Below are positions 18,384-29,534 of a stretch of DNA of 64,000 nt, piece after piece (position 1 is the first letter of the stretch; each line of letters opens with the position of its first letter). Made by a program: the position numbers and the translations under genes. The notes under the pieces are model-generated. The model had not been told where the DNA came from. It saw only the letters and a list, made by a program, of their open reading frames with translations, and searched no databases. Source of the stretch: Psychroserpens burtonensis DSM 12212 (lineage in GTDB: Bacteria > Bacteroidota > Bacteroidia > Flavobacteriales > Flavobacteriaceae). The stretch lies in contig NZ_AUDE01000014.1 in NCBI RefSeq assembly GCF_000425305.1, forward strand, positions 99,997-163,996. The letters are read 5' to 3'.

Positions 18384-19590
18384 GTGTTTGTTTTAAAATT
18401 TGTTGCATTAAATCTTGTGCTACTTCTGTCTTAGACTTTAACTCATGAGCAATAATTTCATGAGATGCAGTTATAAAAGTAACTTTATTTGTTGAACCTC
18501 CAAAACCTGCTCCTATATCATTTAATGAATTCAACACAATTAAGTCTAAATTTTTAGATACTAATTTCCCTTTAGCGTGTTCCAATTCGTTATTAGTTTC
18601 TAATGCAAAGCCGACTAAGAACTGCTGTTTTTTAATCGCTCCCAAGGACTTTAGTATATCTTTAGTTTTTTCTAACTCAATAGTAAACGTTGATTCCTTC
18701 TTTTTTATTTTTTGCTCTGCAATATTTTTTGGTCTATAATCTGCAACTGCTGCAGACAACACAGCGATATCTACATTTTTAAAATAATTATGACATGCCT
18801 CATACATCTGTTGAGCACTTGTTACACGAATTACATTGATGAGACTGTGAGCTACAGTTTGATGAGATGGTCCAGAAACCAATATCACCTCAGCGCCTAA
18901 ATTCGCAGCTGCTTTAGCGATTTCAAAACCCATTTTACCACTAGAATGATTTCCAACAAATCGTACAGGATCTATCGATTCGTAAGTTGGGCCCGCTGTG
19001 ATTAATACTTTTTTATGGCGCAGTGGTAATTTCCCTAGAATATCATTTTCAATAAAGGTAACAATATCTTCAGGTTCAGCCATACGACCTTCTCCAACAA
19101 GACCACTTGCTAATTCTCCAGAAGTTGCTGGAATCATGATATTTCCGAAGGTATTTAATTTTTCAAAAGAATTTTTAGTAGATTGGTGTTTGTACATATC
19201 CAAATCCATTGCTGGAGCAAAATATACTGGACATTTCGCCGAGAGATACGTCGCCATCAACAAATTATCAGAAGTACCATTTGCCATTTTAGACAGGGTA
19301 TTTGCTGTAGCTGGAGCGATAACAAAGACATCTGCCCAAAGCCCTAATTCTACATGATTATTCCACATAGCATTATCATCATCTTCATTAGTAAAGGAAG
19401 AATATACTGAATTTTTGGATAATGTAGATAATGTTAAAGGGGTAATGAAGTCTTTAGAAGCAGGCGTCATAACGACCTTTACGTTTGCGCCTGCTTTTAT
19501 AAAAAGCCTAACTAGGCCAGCCGTCTTGTAAGCAGCAATACCAGCAGTAATGCCTAGTAATATGTTTTTGCCGCTTAATATTGAAGACAT
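18376..19590 (-). CDS. coaBC: bifunctional phosphopantothenoylcysteine decarboxylase / synthetase
   Basis: CoaBC makes 4'-phosphopantetheine on the way to CoA. The N-terminal flavoprotein domain (about 1-185) has GITAGIAAYKT, the FMN-binding NHVELG...APATAN region and PAMDLDMY. The C-terminal synthetase domain (about 190-404) has TAGPTYESIDPVRF and the SSGKMG motif. The active-site Cys of E. coli Dfp (C158, ACGxxGxGRM) is replaced by Ser162 in ASGLVGEGRM. I start at 19590 (MSSILSGKN); an upstream in-frame ATG at 19644 would add 18 atypical residues and run into rpoZ. Seven bases separate it from rpoZ. Confidence 0.93.
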   Translation of the reverse strand: MSSILSGKNILLGITAGIAAYKTAGLVRLFIKAGANVKVVMTPASKDFITPLTLSTLSKNSVYSSFTNEDDDNAMWNNHVELGLWADVFVIAPATANTLSKMANGTSDNLLMATYLSAKCPVYFAPAMDLDMYKHQSTKNSFEKLNTFGNIMIPATSGELASGLVGEGRMAEPEDIVTFIENDILGKLPLRHKKVLITAGPTYESIDPVRFVGNHSSGKMGFEIAKAAANLGAEVILVSGPSHQTVAHSLINVIRVTSAQQMYEACHNYFKNVDIAVLSAAVADYRPKNIAEQKIKKKESTFTIELEKTKDILKSLGAIKKQQFLVGFALETNNELEHAKGKLVSKNLDLIVLNSLNDIGAGFGGSTNKVTFITASHEIIAHELKSKTEVAQDLMQQILKQTHA

Positions 19591-19597
19591 GCTTATA

Positions 19598-19927
19598 TTA
19601 TTCCTGAACGTCGTCGTCAGTATTTCTGTAATAGATTTTGTCATCTAACCATTCTTGAACTGCTAAAGCATGTGGCTTTGGCAATTTCTCGTAGAATTTA
19701 GACACTTCAATTTGCTCTTTGTTTTCAAAGATTTCTTCAAGGCTGTCATTGTAAGTTGCAAATTCTTCTAATTTGTCAACTAACTCACGTCTAATGTCTG
19801 TGTTAATCTGTTCTGCCCTTTTAGCGATTACAGAAATTGCTTCATAGATATTATCTGTGGTAGCATCGATAATATTTCTATCGTACGTTTCTGTTGATAC
19901 AGGAGCATGTGTCTTCTTTAAATCCAT
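19598..19927 (-). CDS. rpoZ: RNA polymerase omega subunit family protein
   Basis: A 109-residue protein equivalent to the Bacteroidota omega subunit, which helps assemble and stabilise RNA polymerase. The core TTDNIYEAISVIAKRAEQI corresponds to the conserved omega helix that starts with the N-rich segment and ends with R-A-x-Q-I. The acidic tail (NTDDDVQE) is typical of the family. It lies between bamD and coaBC with gaps of 12 and 7 bases, so it is part of the same transcript. Confidence 0.88.
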   Translation of the reverse strand: MDLKKTHAPVSTETYDRNIIDATTDNIYEAISVIAKRAEQINTDIRRELVDKLEEFATYNDSLEEIFENKEQIEVSKFYEKLPKPHALAVQEWLDDKIYYRNTDDDVQE

Positions 19928-19939
19928 GGTATGTGTAAA

Positions 19940-20755
19940 TTAACTTTTTGTATTATATTGTTCAAATGCAGTGGTCATTTCTTCATTCATTTTATCTGCT
20001 TCTAAAATTAATTCAGAATTTGGATAAAACTTTTTGAACGTCGTGTAATAATTAATTGCAATATTTAATCGTTCTTCTTGTTTTGCATTGATACTATTGA
20101 TTCCCAGTTTATAAGCCGAATCTAATCTGTAAAACATGGCTTGCTCTCTAAAACTTGTTCCTGGAAAATCTGCTAGAAAATTGTCAAATGCTTTTATCGC
20201 AGCCAGATAATCTGAAGATTCGAAATAAGCTATATAATTATATTGTTTAGCAATTTCAAATGCCTTACGCTCCAATTTGTAATCTAATTCTTTGATTAAT
20301 ACATTCGCTTGAGGTAACAACTCTGAGTCTGGGTATTTATTTACAAACAATTGAAATCTTTCTAGTGCATGAACAGTTTCTTGTTGATCTTTGCTATACA
20401 CAGGTGACACCTGGTAAAAACTTTTTGCTGCTAAAAACGACGCTTCTTGTACTTTTTCACTTGTTGGATAACTACTTTCAAAACGGTTTAATTGATACCC
20501 AGCAGTAACGTAATCTCCCATTTCATAAAATGATCTAGCATACATGTACATTAATTTTTCGGCTTGAGGTTTCCCTCTATATTTTGGAACTATTTGTGTA
20601 AAAAGTCTATTAGCTTTAGACCATTTTCCTGCGTCAAACAATTCTGTCCCCAAACTAAACTTGGTCGCAGTATCCTCAGATTTAAGTGCTTTTTGAAATT
20701 CACTACAGGAACTCAAGACAATCGATATGGCTAATAAATAAAATAATTTCTTCAT
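19940..20755 (-). CDS. bamD: outer membrane protein assembly factor BamD
   Basis: A 271-residue lipoprotein with a lipobox LSSC (Cys17) followed by TPR-like helices (YMYARSFYEMGDY, DYLAAIKAFDNFLADFPG). BamD is the essential lipoprotein of the BAM complex that inserts beta-barrels in the outer membrane. The length and the SEFQKALKSED start fit the family. It is the first gene of the bamD-rpoZ-coaBC-DUF4835-recN cluster and has a TAnnTTTG element just upstream. Confidence 0.92.
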   Translation of the reverse strand: MKKLFYLLAISIVLSSCSEFQKALKSEDTATKFSLGTELFDAGKWSKANRLFTQIVPKYRGKPQAEKLMYMYARSFYEMGDYVTAGYQLNRFESSYPTSEKVQEASFLAAKSFYQVSPVYSKDQQETVHALERFQLFVNKYPDSELLPQANVLIKELDYKLERKAFEIAKQYNYIAYFESSDYLAAIKAFDNFLADFPGTSFREQAMFYRLDSAYKLGINSINAKQEERLNIAINYYTTFKKFYPNSELILEADKMNEEMTTAFEQYNTKS

Positions 20756-20772
20756 AAATAAAAAACAGGTTG

Positions 20773-20780
20773 CAAAAGTA
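20773..20780 (-). promoter_or_regulatory. -7 promoter element of the bamD operon
   Basis: TACTTTTG on the minus strand, 17 bases before the bamD start. A TTTG on the same strand about 24 bases further upstream (20808-20805) may serve as -33 with a slightly long spacer. Confidence 0.55.
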
Positions 20781-20887
20781 CGTATTTATAACGTATAATA
20801 AAAACAAATATTCTATACTAAGTAATAACCAAAAATAGCCCATGAATTTAGGCTCTCATTATGATTAAGTAATTTTTAACTTTTAAA

Positions 20888-21769
20888 TTAAGATTCAATT
20901 TCTTGAAGCGCCAATTTTATATTTTGTTTAAGTTGATTTGAAGCTTCGACCAAAGGTAATCTCACGATAGCTTTTGATAGTTTCAAAGCTTCTAAAACGG
21001 CCTTAATACCAGCAGGATTATTTTCAGAAAATATAAGAGCCGTCATGTCCATTAATTTAAAATGAATCTTATAAGCTTCTTTTGCATTCCCTTTTAGTCC
21101 TAAATTAATCATTTTAGTAAATTCTTTAGGAATTGCTTGTCCTAAAACAGAGATAACTCCTGCTCCACCGGCCAAAATAATACCTAAAACAAGATCGTCA
21201 TCTCCAGAAATAATCAAGAAATCTTCTGGTTTATCACGAAGTAATTTTAAATATTGATGCACATTATTACCTGCTTCTTTTACTGCTATTATATTTTGAA
21301 AATCCTTTGCCAAACGTAATGTGGTTTCTGTAGACATATTAGAAGAGGTACGTCCAGGTACATTGTACAAAATAATATCTATAGGTGATGCGTCTGAAAC
21401 CGCTTTAAAATGCTGATAAATCCCCTCTTGTTGTGGTTTACTATAGTATGGTGAGACTGACAAAAGTGCATCTATTTCGGATAAATCTGTTGCTTTAATT
21501 TCATCTACTACACTTACGGTATTATTACCTCCAATACCCAAAACCAAAGGTACTCTACCGTTATTTACTCTAGTAATTGTTTTTATAATAGCTTTCTTTT
21601 CAGCCTGGGTAATCGTTACACTCTCTCCAGTTGTACCACTAATAACAATATAGTTTGTACCGTTGTCAATATTAAAATTCACCAAGTTTGCCAATGCGAT
21701 ATGGTCTATGGTTAAATCTTCGTTAAATGGAGTAATAATGGCGATACCTGTACCATGAAATTTTGTCAT
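20888..21769 (-). CDS. dapA: 4-hydroxy-tetrahydrodipicolinate synthase
   Basis: DapA condenses pyruvate with aspartate semialdehyde in the lysine and diaminopimelate pathway. The 293-residue TIM barrel shows the SGTTGES loop, the catalytic Tyr135 in LYNVPGRTS and the Schiff-base Lys164 in AVKEA, at the normal spacing. The gene starts directly after the stop of the DUF6913 gene, so both are on one message. A second diaminopimelate gene, dapF, lies 25 kb away. Confidence 0.95.
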   Translation of the reverse strand: MTKFHGTGIAIITPFNEDLTIDHIALANLVNFNIDNGTNYIVISGTTGESVTITQAEKKAIIKTITRVNNGRVPLVLGIGGNNTVSVVDEIKATDLSEIDALLSVSPYYSKPQQEGIYQHFKAVSDASPIDIILYNVPGRTSSNMSTETTLRLAKDFQNIIAVKEAGNNVHQYLKLLRDKPEDFLIISGDDDLVLGIILAGGAGVISVLGQAIPKEFTKMINLGLKGNAKEAYKIHFKLMDMTALIFSENNPAGIKAVLEALKLSKAIVRLPLVEASNQLKQNIKLALQEIES

Positions 21770-22288
21770 TTATAATTTATTTAAAACTGTTAAATATTTT
21801 TTTAGTTCGTCTTTAAAAACTGAAAACTCTTTGGGTTTTACATCTATCATTAAATCAAATAAGCGCTCATCTTCATTTGTTAACCCTACTTTGAAATTAG
21901 CCTTTGAAGATGCCGTAATTAAGTTAAGTTCAAGATGATTTTCTTTGTAATAACTAATTAAAACATCAAATTTTGTATCCACAAAAATTTGTAAGTCAAT
22001 ATTATTAATTTTTCCTTTCCAACCGAAATCTTTTGGATTAAAATACGTATCCCAAAGCTCATTTGAATCTTTTGTGTCTTCAACAAAAGCTATAATTTTT
22101 GTTTTCGCTGCCTGAATTCCTAGGGACTTAAAAAACAACCTAAAGGACTCAAAATCAGAAAATTCACTGACACTCAAGATAACACCAACGGTATTCATTT
22201 TATTATTACTAACTGCAACTTGTCGTGCACTTAACAATTTGTTGATATATTTTTGATTTGATTTTTCTTTAAATACCTTTAAAATCAT
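21770..22288 (-). CDS. DUF6913 family protein
   Basis: A 172-residue cytoplasmic protein with no signal peptide or membrane segment. It fits DUF6913, a flavobacterial family of unknown function, with conserved-looking segments FGWKGKINN, LNLITASSKANFKVG and RLFDLMIDV. The gene ends directly at the dapA start, which is the usual arrangement in this group. A link to lysine or cell-wall synthesis is guilt by association only. Confidence 0.75.
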   Translation of the reverse strand: MILKVFKEKSNQKYINKLLSARQVAVSNNKMNTVGVILSVSEFSDFESFRLFFKSLGIQAAKTKIIAFVEDTKDSNELWDTYFNPKDFGWKGKINNIDLQIFVDTKFDVLISYYKENHLELNLITASSKANFKVGLTNEDERLFDLMIDVKPKEFSVFKDELKKYLTVLNKL

Positions 22289-22306
22289 TTATCTTTATGC
22301 TTTATA

Positions 22307-22314
22307 CAAATGTA
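22307..22314 (-). promoter_or_regulatory. -7 promoter element of DUF6913-dapA
   Basis: TACATTTG on the minus strand, 18 bases upstream of the DUF6913 start. No -33 TTG is visible at the expected spacing. Confidence 0.45.
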
Positions 22315-22360
22315 ATAAAAACACCTAGTAAGACATTCTAAACATCATATAATAAAGTTC

Positions 22361-23122
22361 ATGAATTATAAACATGTAATACTCTTATTTTCAATTTTAA
22401 TTTTAAGTGCTTGTAAAAAACAAGACGTTTATCTAAATAAAATTGAAGGCAGACAGATTAACATTTCTGATAGCCTAAAAATTGACCAAAACATAGAAGA
22501 CTTCGTTAAACCGTATCGCAAGCGTGTTAACGCGGACTTGGATAGTGTGCTTGCTTACGCTGTTGACACGTATTCAAAAAATGATGGCGATTACAATACC
22601 GCAATTGGAAACATGTTGGCAGATGCCGTTTATGAACAATCTAACCCTATCTTTAAAAGTAGAACTGGAGAGACTATTGATTTTGTATTACTTAACCATG
22701 GAGGTATTAGATCCATAATCTCTAAAGGCGACATTACTACGAGGACTGCTTATGAAGTAATGCCTTTTGATAATTCTGCTGTGGTGGTAAAATTAAAAGG
22801 AACTCAAGTTAAAGAGCTTGTTGAATACTTAGCTAAAGGCAAACGTGCTCATCCTATTTCACGACTTAATATTGTTTTAGATGCCGACGGAAATCTTAAA
22901 TCTGCAACACTAGATGGCACACCACTAGATTTTAGCAAAACATACAATGTAGCTACCAATGATTACCTATATAATGGAGGTGATCGTATGGACTTTTTTA
23001 AGACTAATGATAGTTTATATGTGCTAGATTATAAAGTTAGGAATGTACTTATTGATTATTTCTCCAAAATTGACACCCTTAATCCGGTCATTGACAACCG
23101 ATTTATTAAGCTTAAAAAATAA
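22361..23122 (+). CDS. 5'-nucleotidase C-terminal domain lipoprotein
   Basis: A 253-residue lipoprotein (lipobox LSAC, Cys18) that consists only of the 5'-nucleotidase C-terminal, substrate-binding domain. Typical motifs are GDYNTAIGNMLADA, NHGGIRS, MPFDNSAVV and NDYLYNGGD. In UshA-type enzymes this domain is fused behind a metallophosphatase domain. Here that catalytic domain is encoded by the next gene, two bases downstream. Together they add up to about 557 residues, the length of one UshA-type enzyme. The pair probably hydrolyses nucleotides or other phosphate esters outside the cytoplasm. Confidence 0.88.
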   Translation: MNYKHVILLFSILILSACKKQDVYLNKIEGRQINISDSLKIDQNIEDFVKPYRKRVNADLDSVLAYAVDTYSKNDGDYNTAIGNMLADAVYEQSNPIFKSRTGETIDFVLLNHGGIRSIISKGDITTRTAYEVMPFDNSAVVVKLKGTQVKELVEYLAKGKRAHPISRLNIVLDADGNLKSATLDGTPLDFSKTYNVATNDYLYNGGDRMDFFKTNDSLYVLDYKVRNVLIDYFSKIDTLNPVIDNRFIKLKK

Positions 23123-23124
23123 TT

Positions 23125-24039
23125 ATGCAAAGAAGACAATTTTTACAACAAACAGCAGCTGCTTCAGCATTAGTAGGACTTAGCGGATTAGGTTTAACAT
23201 CCTTCACTCCTGCAACAACTAAAAAAATAACCATATTACATACCAATGATGTGCATAGTCACATTGATGCTTTTGGACCTGATGACGGAAGAAACCCTAA
23301 TCAAGGAGGTGTAGCTAGGCGTGCAAGTTTGGTTGAATCTATTAGAAAAGAAAACCCAAATACTTTATTACTAGACGCTGGTGATATTTTTCAAGGCACA
23401 CCTTACTTCAACTATTATGGTGGAGAATTAGAGTTTAAACTCATGAGTATGCTTAAATATGATGTTGCAACTATTGGAAATCATGATTTTGATAATAGCA
23501 TAGAAGGACTTTACGCTCAATTACCACATGCTAAATTTGATTTTGTATCTGCTAATTATGATTTTTCAAATACAGTAATGGATACACACGTAAAACCTTA
23601 TCGTATTATCATTAAAGATGGTATAAAAGTTGGGGTTTTTGGATTAGGTATTGAACTCAACGGTTTGGTAGAAAAACGCATGTATAAAGAAACAGTCTAT
23701 TTAGATCCTACAGAAGCTACTCAAGAAATGACGAGAATTCTAAAAGAGGACGAAAAGTGTGATCTAATTATCTGTTTATCTCACTTAGGATATAACTACA
23801 GAGAACCTTCTCAAAAAATATCTGATTTGAAACTTGCAAAAACCACTAAAGACATTGACCTTATTATAGGTGGTCATACGCACACATTTTTGAAAAAACC
23901 AACGGTTGTAAAAAATTCCGAAGGAAAAAACGTACTCGTTAATCAAGTTGGTTGTTACGGAATTAACCTAGGGAAAATAGATTTCTATTTTGATAGCGAT
24001 AAAAATAAAGCAGCAAACGGTACGTCTATTATTGTCTAA
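23125..24039 (+). CDS. metallophosphatase (5'-nucleotidase N-terminal domain), Tat-type signal
   Basis: A 304-residue calcineurin-like metallophosphatase. Metal-binding motifs are LHTNDVHSH, DAGDIFQGTP, GNHDFD and GGHTHTF, all present and in the right order, so it should be catalytic. The N-terminus MQRRQFLQQTAAASA with a hydrophobic stretch after the twin Arg suggests Tat export of a folded, metal-loaded enzyme. It lacks the C-terminal substrate domain, which is the preceding gene. Order and spacing argue for a two-subunit 5'-nucleotidase. Confidence 0.9.
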   Translation: MQRRQFLQQTAAASALVGLSGLGLTSFTPATTKKITILHTNDVHSHIDAFGPDDGRNPNQGGVARRASLVESIRKENPNTLLLDAGDIFQGTPYFNYYGGELEFKLMSMLKYDVATIGNHDFDNSIEGLYAQLPHAKFDFVSANYDFSNTVMDTHVKPYRIIIKDGIKVGVFGLGIELNGLVEKRMYKETVYLDPTEATQEMTRILKEDEKCDLIICLSHLGYNYREPSQKISDLKLAKTTKDIDLIIGGHTHTFLKKPTVVKNSEGKNVLVNQVGCYGINLGKIDFYFDSDKNKAANGTSIIV

Positions 24040-24112
24040 ATAACTCACTTTTTTTTAACATAAAAGCTATTACAAAAATATAGCCTTATAAATTCAAAGT
24101 TATTTGACGTAA

Positions 24113-24286
24113 ATGTTCTCTAGTGGAAATGACATATTTGCTACAACTACTTACATAAAAAAGACACTCAAAATAGGTGTTAGTAGAAACACCAGGCTAA
24201 TTGACTTTCTAAATGAGGAGTTTAAATTAAAGGAAATGCTGGACTTTTATTTTATGCTACTTTCACAACGGTTATATTGCCATTAA
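24113..24286 (+). pseudogene. short open frame, possible gene remnant
   Basis: A 57-codon frame starts at ATG 24113 and includes TYIKKTLKIGVSRNTRLID, which looks protein-like. After FKLKEMLDF the alternative frame (reading ATFTTVILPLIIVLL to a TAG near 24303) gives a better hydrophobic tail, suggesting a frameshift. This could be a decayed small membrane protein or chance. It fills most of the 299-base gap between the phosphatase and the next gene. I do not recognise it. Confidence 0.25.
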
Positions 24287-24338
24287 TAATAGTGCTACTT
24301 TAGACCACGGAAAAGAGATTTGAATAATCAAAAAGAGA

Positions 24339-25082
24339 TTAAATCTTCAACTCTTGATGCCTCTCATAAAGAGGATTATACTCGGCCTTTAATTTGGATT
24401 GAATATAAAAGAAAACAAAAGCTCCAACTAAAAAGAAAGAATACGTAACATTAAGAGCATTGTCGAGATCTGAAATATAAAAATAGGCTATTTGAGTCAC
24501 CTCAGAAAACACAATACATATAGATCCAACAAGAATATTCATTGACTTCTTAGTATCATTATACATGCAATTAATCAAAGCTAAACACATTAAAAACATA
24601 ATAACCGAATTATATATGAGCTCTACAGAATGCGTATAATTGAGAAACAATCGGGTCTCCGATAAATCTGTTATCATATAAACAACAAAAAATCCTAAGA
24701 TAAAAAGTAATACTGTTTGAAAAGGAAATCTAGAAACAGCTTTCTTAAAGTTCATTATTGAAAAGATTCGTGAAATTAAAAATACATATGCTAAAATATA
24801 AAACGCATTTCCAATCAAATAGTGTGGGTCGTATACAGCGCCTGCTGGTGGAATTATATCGTAGGTAATATAATTATGGACTTCGGCAGCAGAATAACTT
24901 ACCAAAAACAATATAAATAACATATGCTTTTTCTTTACTCCAATACAATACAATACAACTAAAAGAGACATACCTAACGCTTTTACACCAAAAGCCTCAA
25001 GCTGCTGTCCTAGATACTGCAGCCCCAGAAATAGCACACTCAATAGTATGAGAACACTACTTAAAATTTTACTTATGTTCAT
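24339..25082 (-). CDS. multi-pass membrane protein, possibly YhhN-like
   Basis: A 247-residue protein with about seven or eight hydrophobic helices and little outside the membrane. Two acidic residues inside membrane stretches (SYSAAEVHNY and VFSEVTQIAYFY) sit roughly where the YhhN (lysoplasmalogenase-like) family has conserved acidic groups, but the similarity is weak and I would not rely on it. The gene stands alone on the minus strand, with a TATATTTG element at 25104-25111 upstream. Substrate and role are unknown. Confidence 0.6.
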   Translation of the reverse strand: MNISKILSSVLILLSVLFLGLQYLGQQLEAFGVKALGMSLLVVLYCIGVKKKHMLFILFLVSYSAAEVHNYITYDIIPPAGAVYDPHYLIGNAFYILAYVFLISRIFSIMNFKKAVSRFPFQTVLLFILGFFVVYMITDLSETRLFLNYTHSVELIYNSVIMFLMCLALINCMYNDTKKSMNILVGSICIVFSEVTQIAYFYISDLDNALNVTYSFFLVGAFVFFYIQSKLKAEYNPLYERHQELKI

Positions 25083-25103
25083 ACATCATTTATTAAAACA
25101 AGA

Positions 25104-25111
25104 CAAATATA
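25104..25111 (-). promoter_or_regulatory. -7 promoter element of the membrane-protein gene
   Basis: TATATTTG on the minus strand, 21 bases upstream of the start at 25082. It separates this gene from ligA upstream. Confidence 0.45.
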
Positions 25112-25178
25112 TAAAATAATTGCACTTAAACGTATAAAAACGTATTTAATCGATAAAATAAGAGGTTTTGTAAGAATT

Positions 25179-27194
<2,016 letters not shown>

Positions 27195-27222
27195 TTATCT
27201 TTAAAGCATCTAATATAGTAAA

Positions 27223-29526
27223 ATGTCATTCAAAAAAATTGTAGTCCTCTTTGTTTTTATAACCTTTTTATCCAATTGCAAAACAGAAGATTATGCCACT
27301 GAAATTCCGCAAATTATTCCTGCACCCAATACCCTAACAATTAATGAAGGGTATTTCTTATTAGATAGCACTATAGGAATCGCTTACGATGACAACTTTA
27401 AAATTTCTGGAGATTTTCTTCGGAAATATCTGCAGAAAGGAAGTACAATCGAATTAACTGACAGTAACGATATCCAATTCAAATTAGACGATACCATTGA
27501 AAACCCTGAAGGCTACCAACTCGACATTCAACCTTCGGCTATAATAATCAAGGCAAAAACAGACCAAGGTGCTTTTTATGCAGTGCAGACCTTACGTCAA
27601 TTATTACCTCCAGAATTTGAAAACGGTTCATTTTCCGAAGAAAACCTAAGTATTCAATGCATAACCATTACAGATGCTCCGGAATTTCAATATCGCGGGA
27701 TGCACTTAGATGTTGGTCGTCATATGTTCTCTGTAGATTTTATTAAACAGTATATTGATGCGCTTGCGCTCTTAAAAATGAACACCTTTCACTGGCATTT
27801 AACCGAAGACCAAGGTTGGCGTATTGAAATCAAAAAATATCCAAAGCTTCAAGACATCGCAGCGTATAGAAACGAGACATTGATTGGCCATTACAGTGAC
27901 CAACCACATCAATTTGATGGGAAACGTTATGGTGGATTTTACACACAAGAGGAAGTCAAAGCTATTGTGGCTTATGCGCAAGCACGACATGTGACTGTTA
28001 TTCCTGAAATTGAATTACCTGGACATGCTCAAGCAGCAATTAGCGCTTATCCTAATTTAGGGTGCACTGGAGAGCAAGTTAACGTCGCCACAAAATGGGG
28101 CGTTTTTGAGCATATCTATTGTTCTAAAGAGGAGACTTTTGAATTTCTTGAAGATGTTCTTGACGAAGTCGTCACTTTGTTTCCTAGTGAATACATTCAT
28201 ATTGGTGGAGACGAAGCCCCAAAAACAAACTGGAAAACATGTGATCAATGTCAGAACCGAATTAAAGAAGAAGGTTTAAAAGACGAGCACGAACTTCAAA
28301 ACTATTTCATTACTCGAATAGAAAAACACCTCAACTCCAAAGGCAAAAAAATTATTGGTTGGGATGAAATTCTAGAAGGTGGTCTAGCTCCTAATGCAAC
28401 AGTAATGTCTTGGAGAGGAACTAAAGGTGCAATTGAAGCTGCAAAACAAAAACACAATGTGATTATGACACCAACATCACATTGCTATTTTGATTATTAT
28501 CAATCCACGAATCCTAATGAACCAACAGCAATTGGCGGATTCCTACCCTTGGAAAAAGTATATAATTTCAATCCTATTCCTTCGGAATTATCTGTGCGAG
28601 CATCCAAATATATTCTTGGCGCTCAAGGAAACATCTGGACTGAATACATGCCAACAGAGGATCAAGTTGAATACATGGCTTTCCCGAGAATGTTCGCTAT
28701 GAGCGAAGTAGTTTGGTCTCAAAACGAGAATAAAGACTATCCAGATTTCATAAAACGCGTAGAACATTTTAATAAGCGTTTAGATGTTTTAGACATCAAT
28801 TATGCGAATCATTTGTATGAGATTGAAGGCAAGCTCATTTCCAAAAACAATAAAAACTATTATCAATTGTCTACAACCTTAGCCGATAAAATAATATATT
28901 ATACAACAGATGGAAGTCCGGTGAATCTATTATCATCGGTTTACGATAAGCCAATACCTATTAAGGAAAACACTAAAATCATAGCTGCAGTTTTTGATAC
29001 TGAAAAACGTCTTGGTTCTGTTTTTTATGAAACGATAAATTATCATAAAGCGGTTGGCGCAACAATAACGATTAACAAAACAGCACACAAGTCCTATTCA
29101 GGAAGTGGACCAGAAGGATTGATTAATGGAATTTTGGGAAGTGATTCTCGTTATGGTGATCACCAATGGTTAGGATTTTGGGGAGAGGATATTGAGATTA
29201 CGATTGATTTGGTTGAAGAAATAGAAGTGAAATCGATTGAGACTAGATTCTATAATGGGAATGGTCAATGGATTTATGCTCCAAATGAAGTAGATATTGA
29301 ATTTATACTGGATGATGGAAGTCGAGTAACAGATAAAATAAAGGTAGAAAATCAAGAAAACAAGACGCTAGCAAACATAAATTACAAATTTGTGACGCCA
29401 AAAAAGTTAGATATCAAAGTCAAGACAATAATTTTAAACATCCCAAACTACGGCATTATTCCAGATGGTAAACAAGGTGCAGGACAAAAAGCTTGGACGT
29501 TTATTGATGAAATCATTCTAAACTAA
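27223..29526 (+). CDS. beta-N-acetylhexosaminidase lipoprotein (GH20)
   Basis: A 767-residue lipoprotein (lipobox LSNC, Cys19), likely anchored in the periplasm or outer membrane. Residues about 30-150 form the GH20b domain. The GH20 barrel follows (about 155-510), with the catalytic pair D330-E331 in HIGGDEAPK and the substrate pocket around WHLTEDQGWR and WRGTKGA. After it come a chitobiase-type beta domain and a C-terminal carbohydrate-binding-like domain (WLGFWGEDIEITIDL). It removes terminal GlcNAc or GalNAc from chitin fragments or glycans. The next genes are also sugar-related, including a beta-mannosidase. Confidence 0.93.
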   Translation: MSFKKIVVLFVFITFLSNCKTEDYATEIPQIIPAPNTLTINEGYFLLDSTIGIAYDDNFKISGDFLRKYLQKGSTIELTDSNDIQFKLDDTIENPEGYQLDIQPSAIIIKAKTDQGAFYAVQTLRQLLPPEFENGSFSEENLSIQCITITDAPEFQYRGMHLDVGRHMFSVDFIKQYIDALALLKMNTFHWHLTEDQGWRIEIKKYPKLQDIAAYRNETLIGHYSDQPHQFDGKRYGGFYTQEEVKAIVAYAQARHVTVIPEIELPGHAQAAISAYPNLGCTGEQVNVATKWGVFEHIYCSKEETFEFLEDVLDEVVTLFPSEYIHIGGDEAPKTNWKTCDQCQNRIKEEGLKDEHELQNYFITRIEKHLNSKGKKIIGWDEILEGGLAPNATVMSWRGTKGAIEAAKQKHNVIMTPTSHCYFDYYQSTNPNEPTAIGGFLPLEKVYNFNPIPSELSVRASKYILGAQGNIWTEYMPTEDQVEYMAFPRMFAMSEVVWSQNENKDYPDFIKRVEHFNKRLDVLDINYANHLYEIEGKLISKNNKNYYQLSTTLADKIIYYTTDGSPVNLLSSVYDKPIPIKENTKIIAAVFDTEKRLGSVFYETINYHKAVGATITINKTAHKSYSGSGPEGLINGILGSDSRYGDHQWLGFWGEDIEITIDLVEEIEVKSIETRFYNGNGQWIYAPNEVDIEFILDDGSRVTDKIKVENQENKTLANINYKFVTPKKLDIKVKTIILNIPNYGIIPDGKQGAGQKAWTFIDEIILN

Positions 29527-29534
29527 TATCTTGT

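Noticed and set aside
19590..19644. Extra 18-residue N-terminus for CoaBC
   Set aside because: It overlaps rpoZ and is unlike the family; the Met at 19590 gives the normal start.
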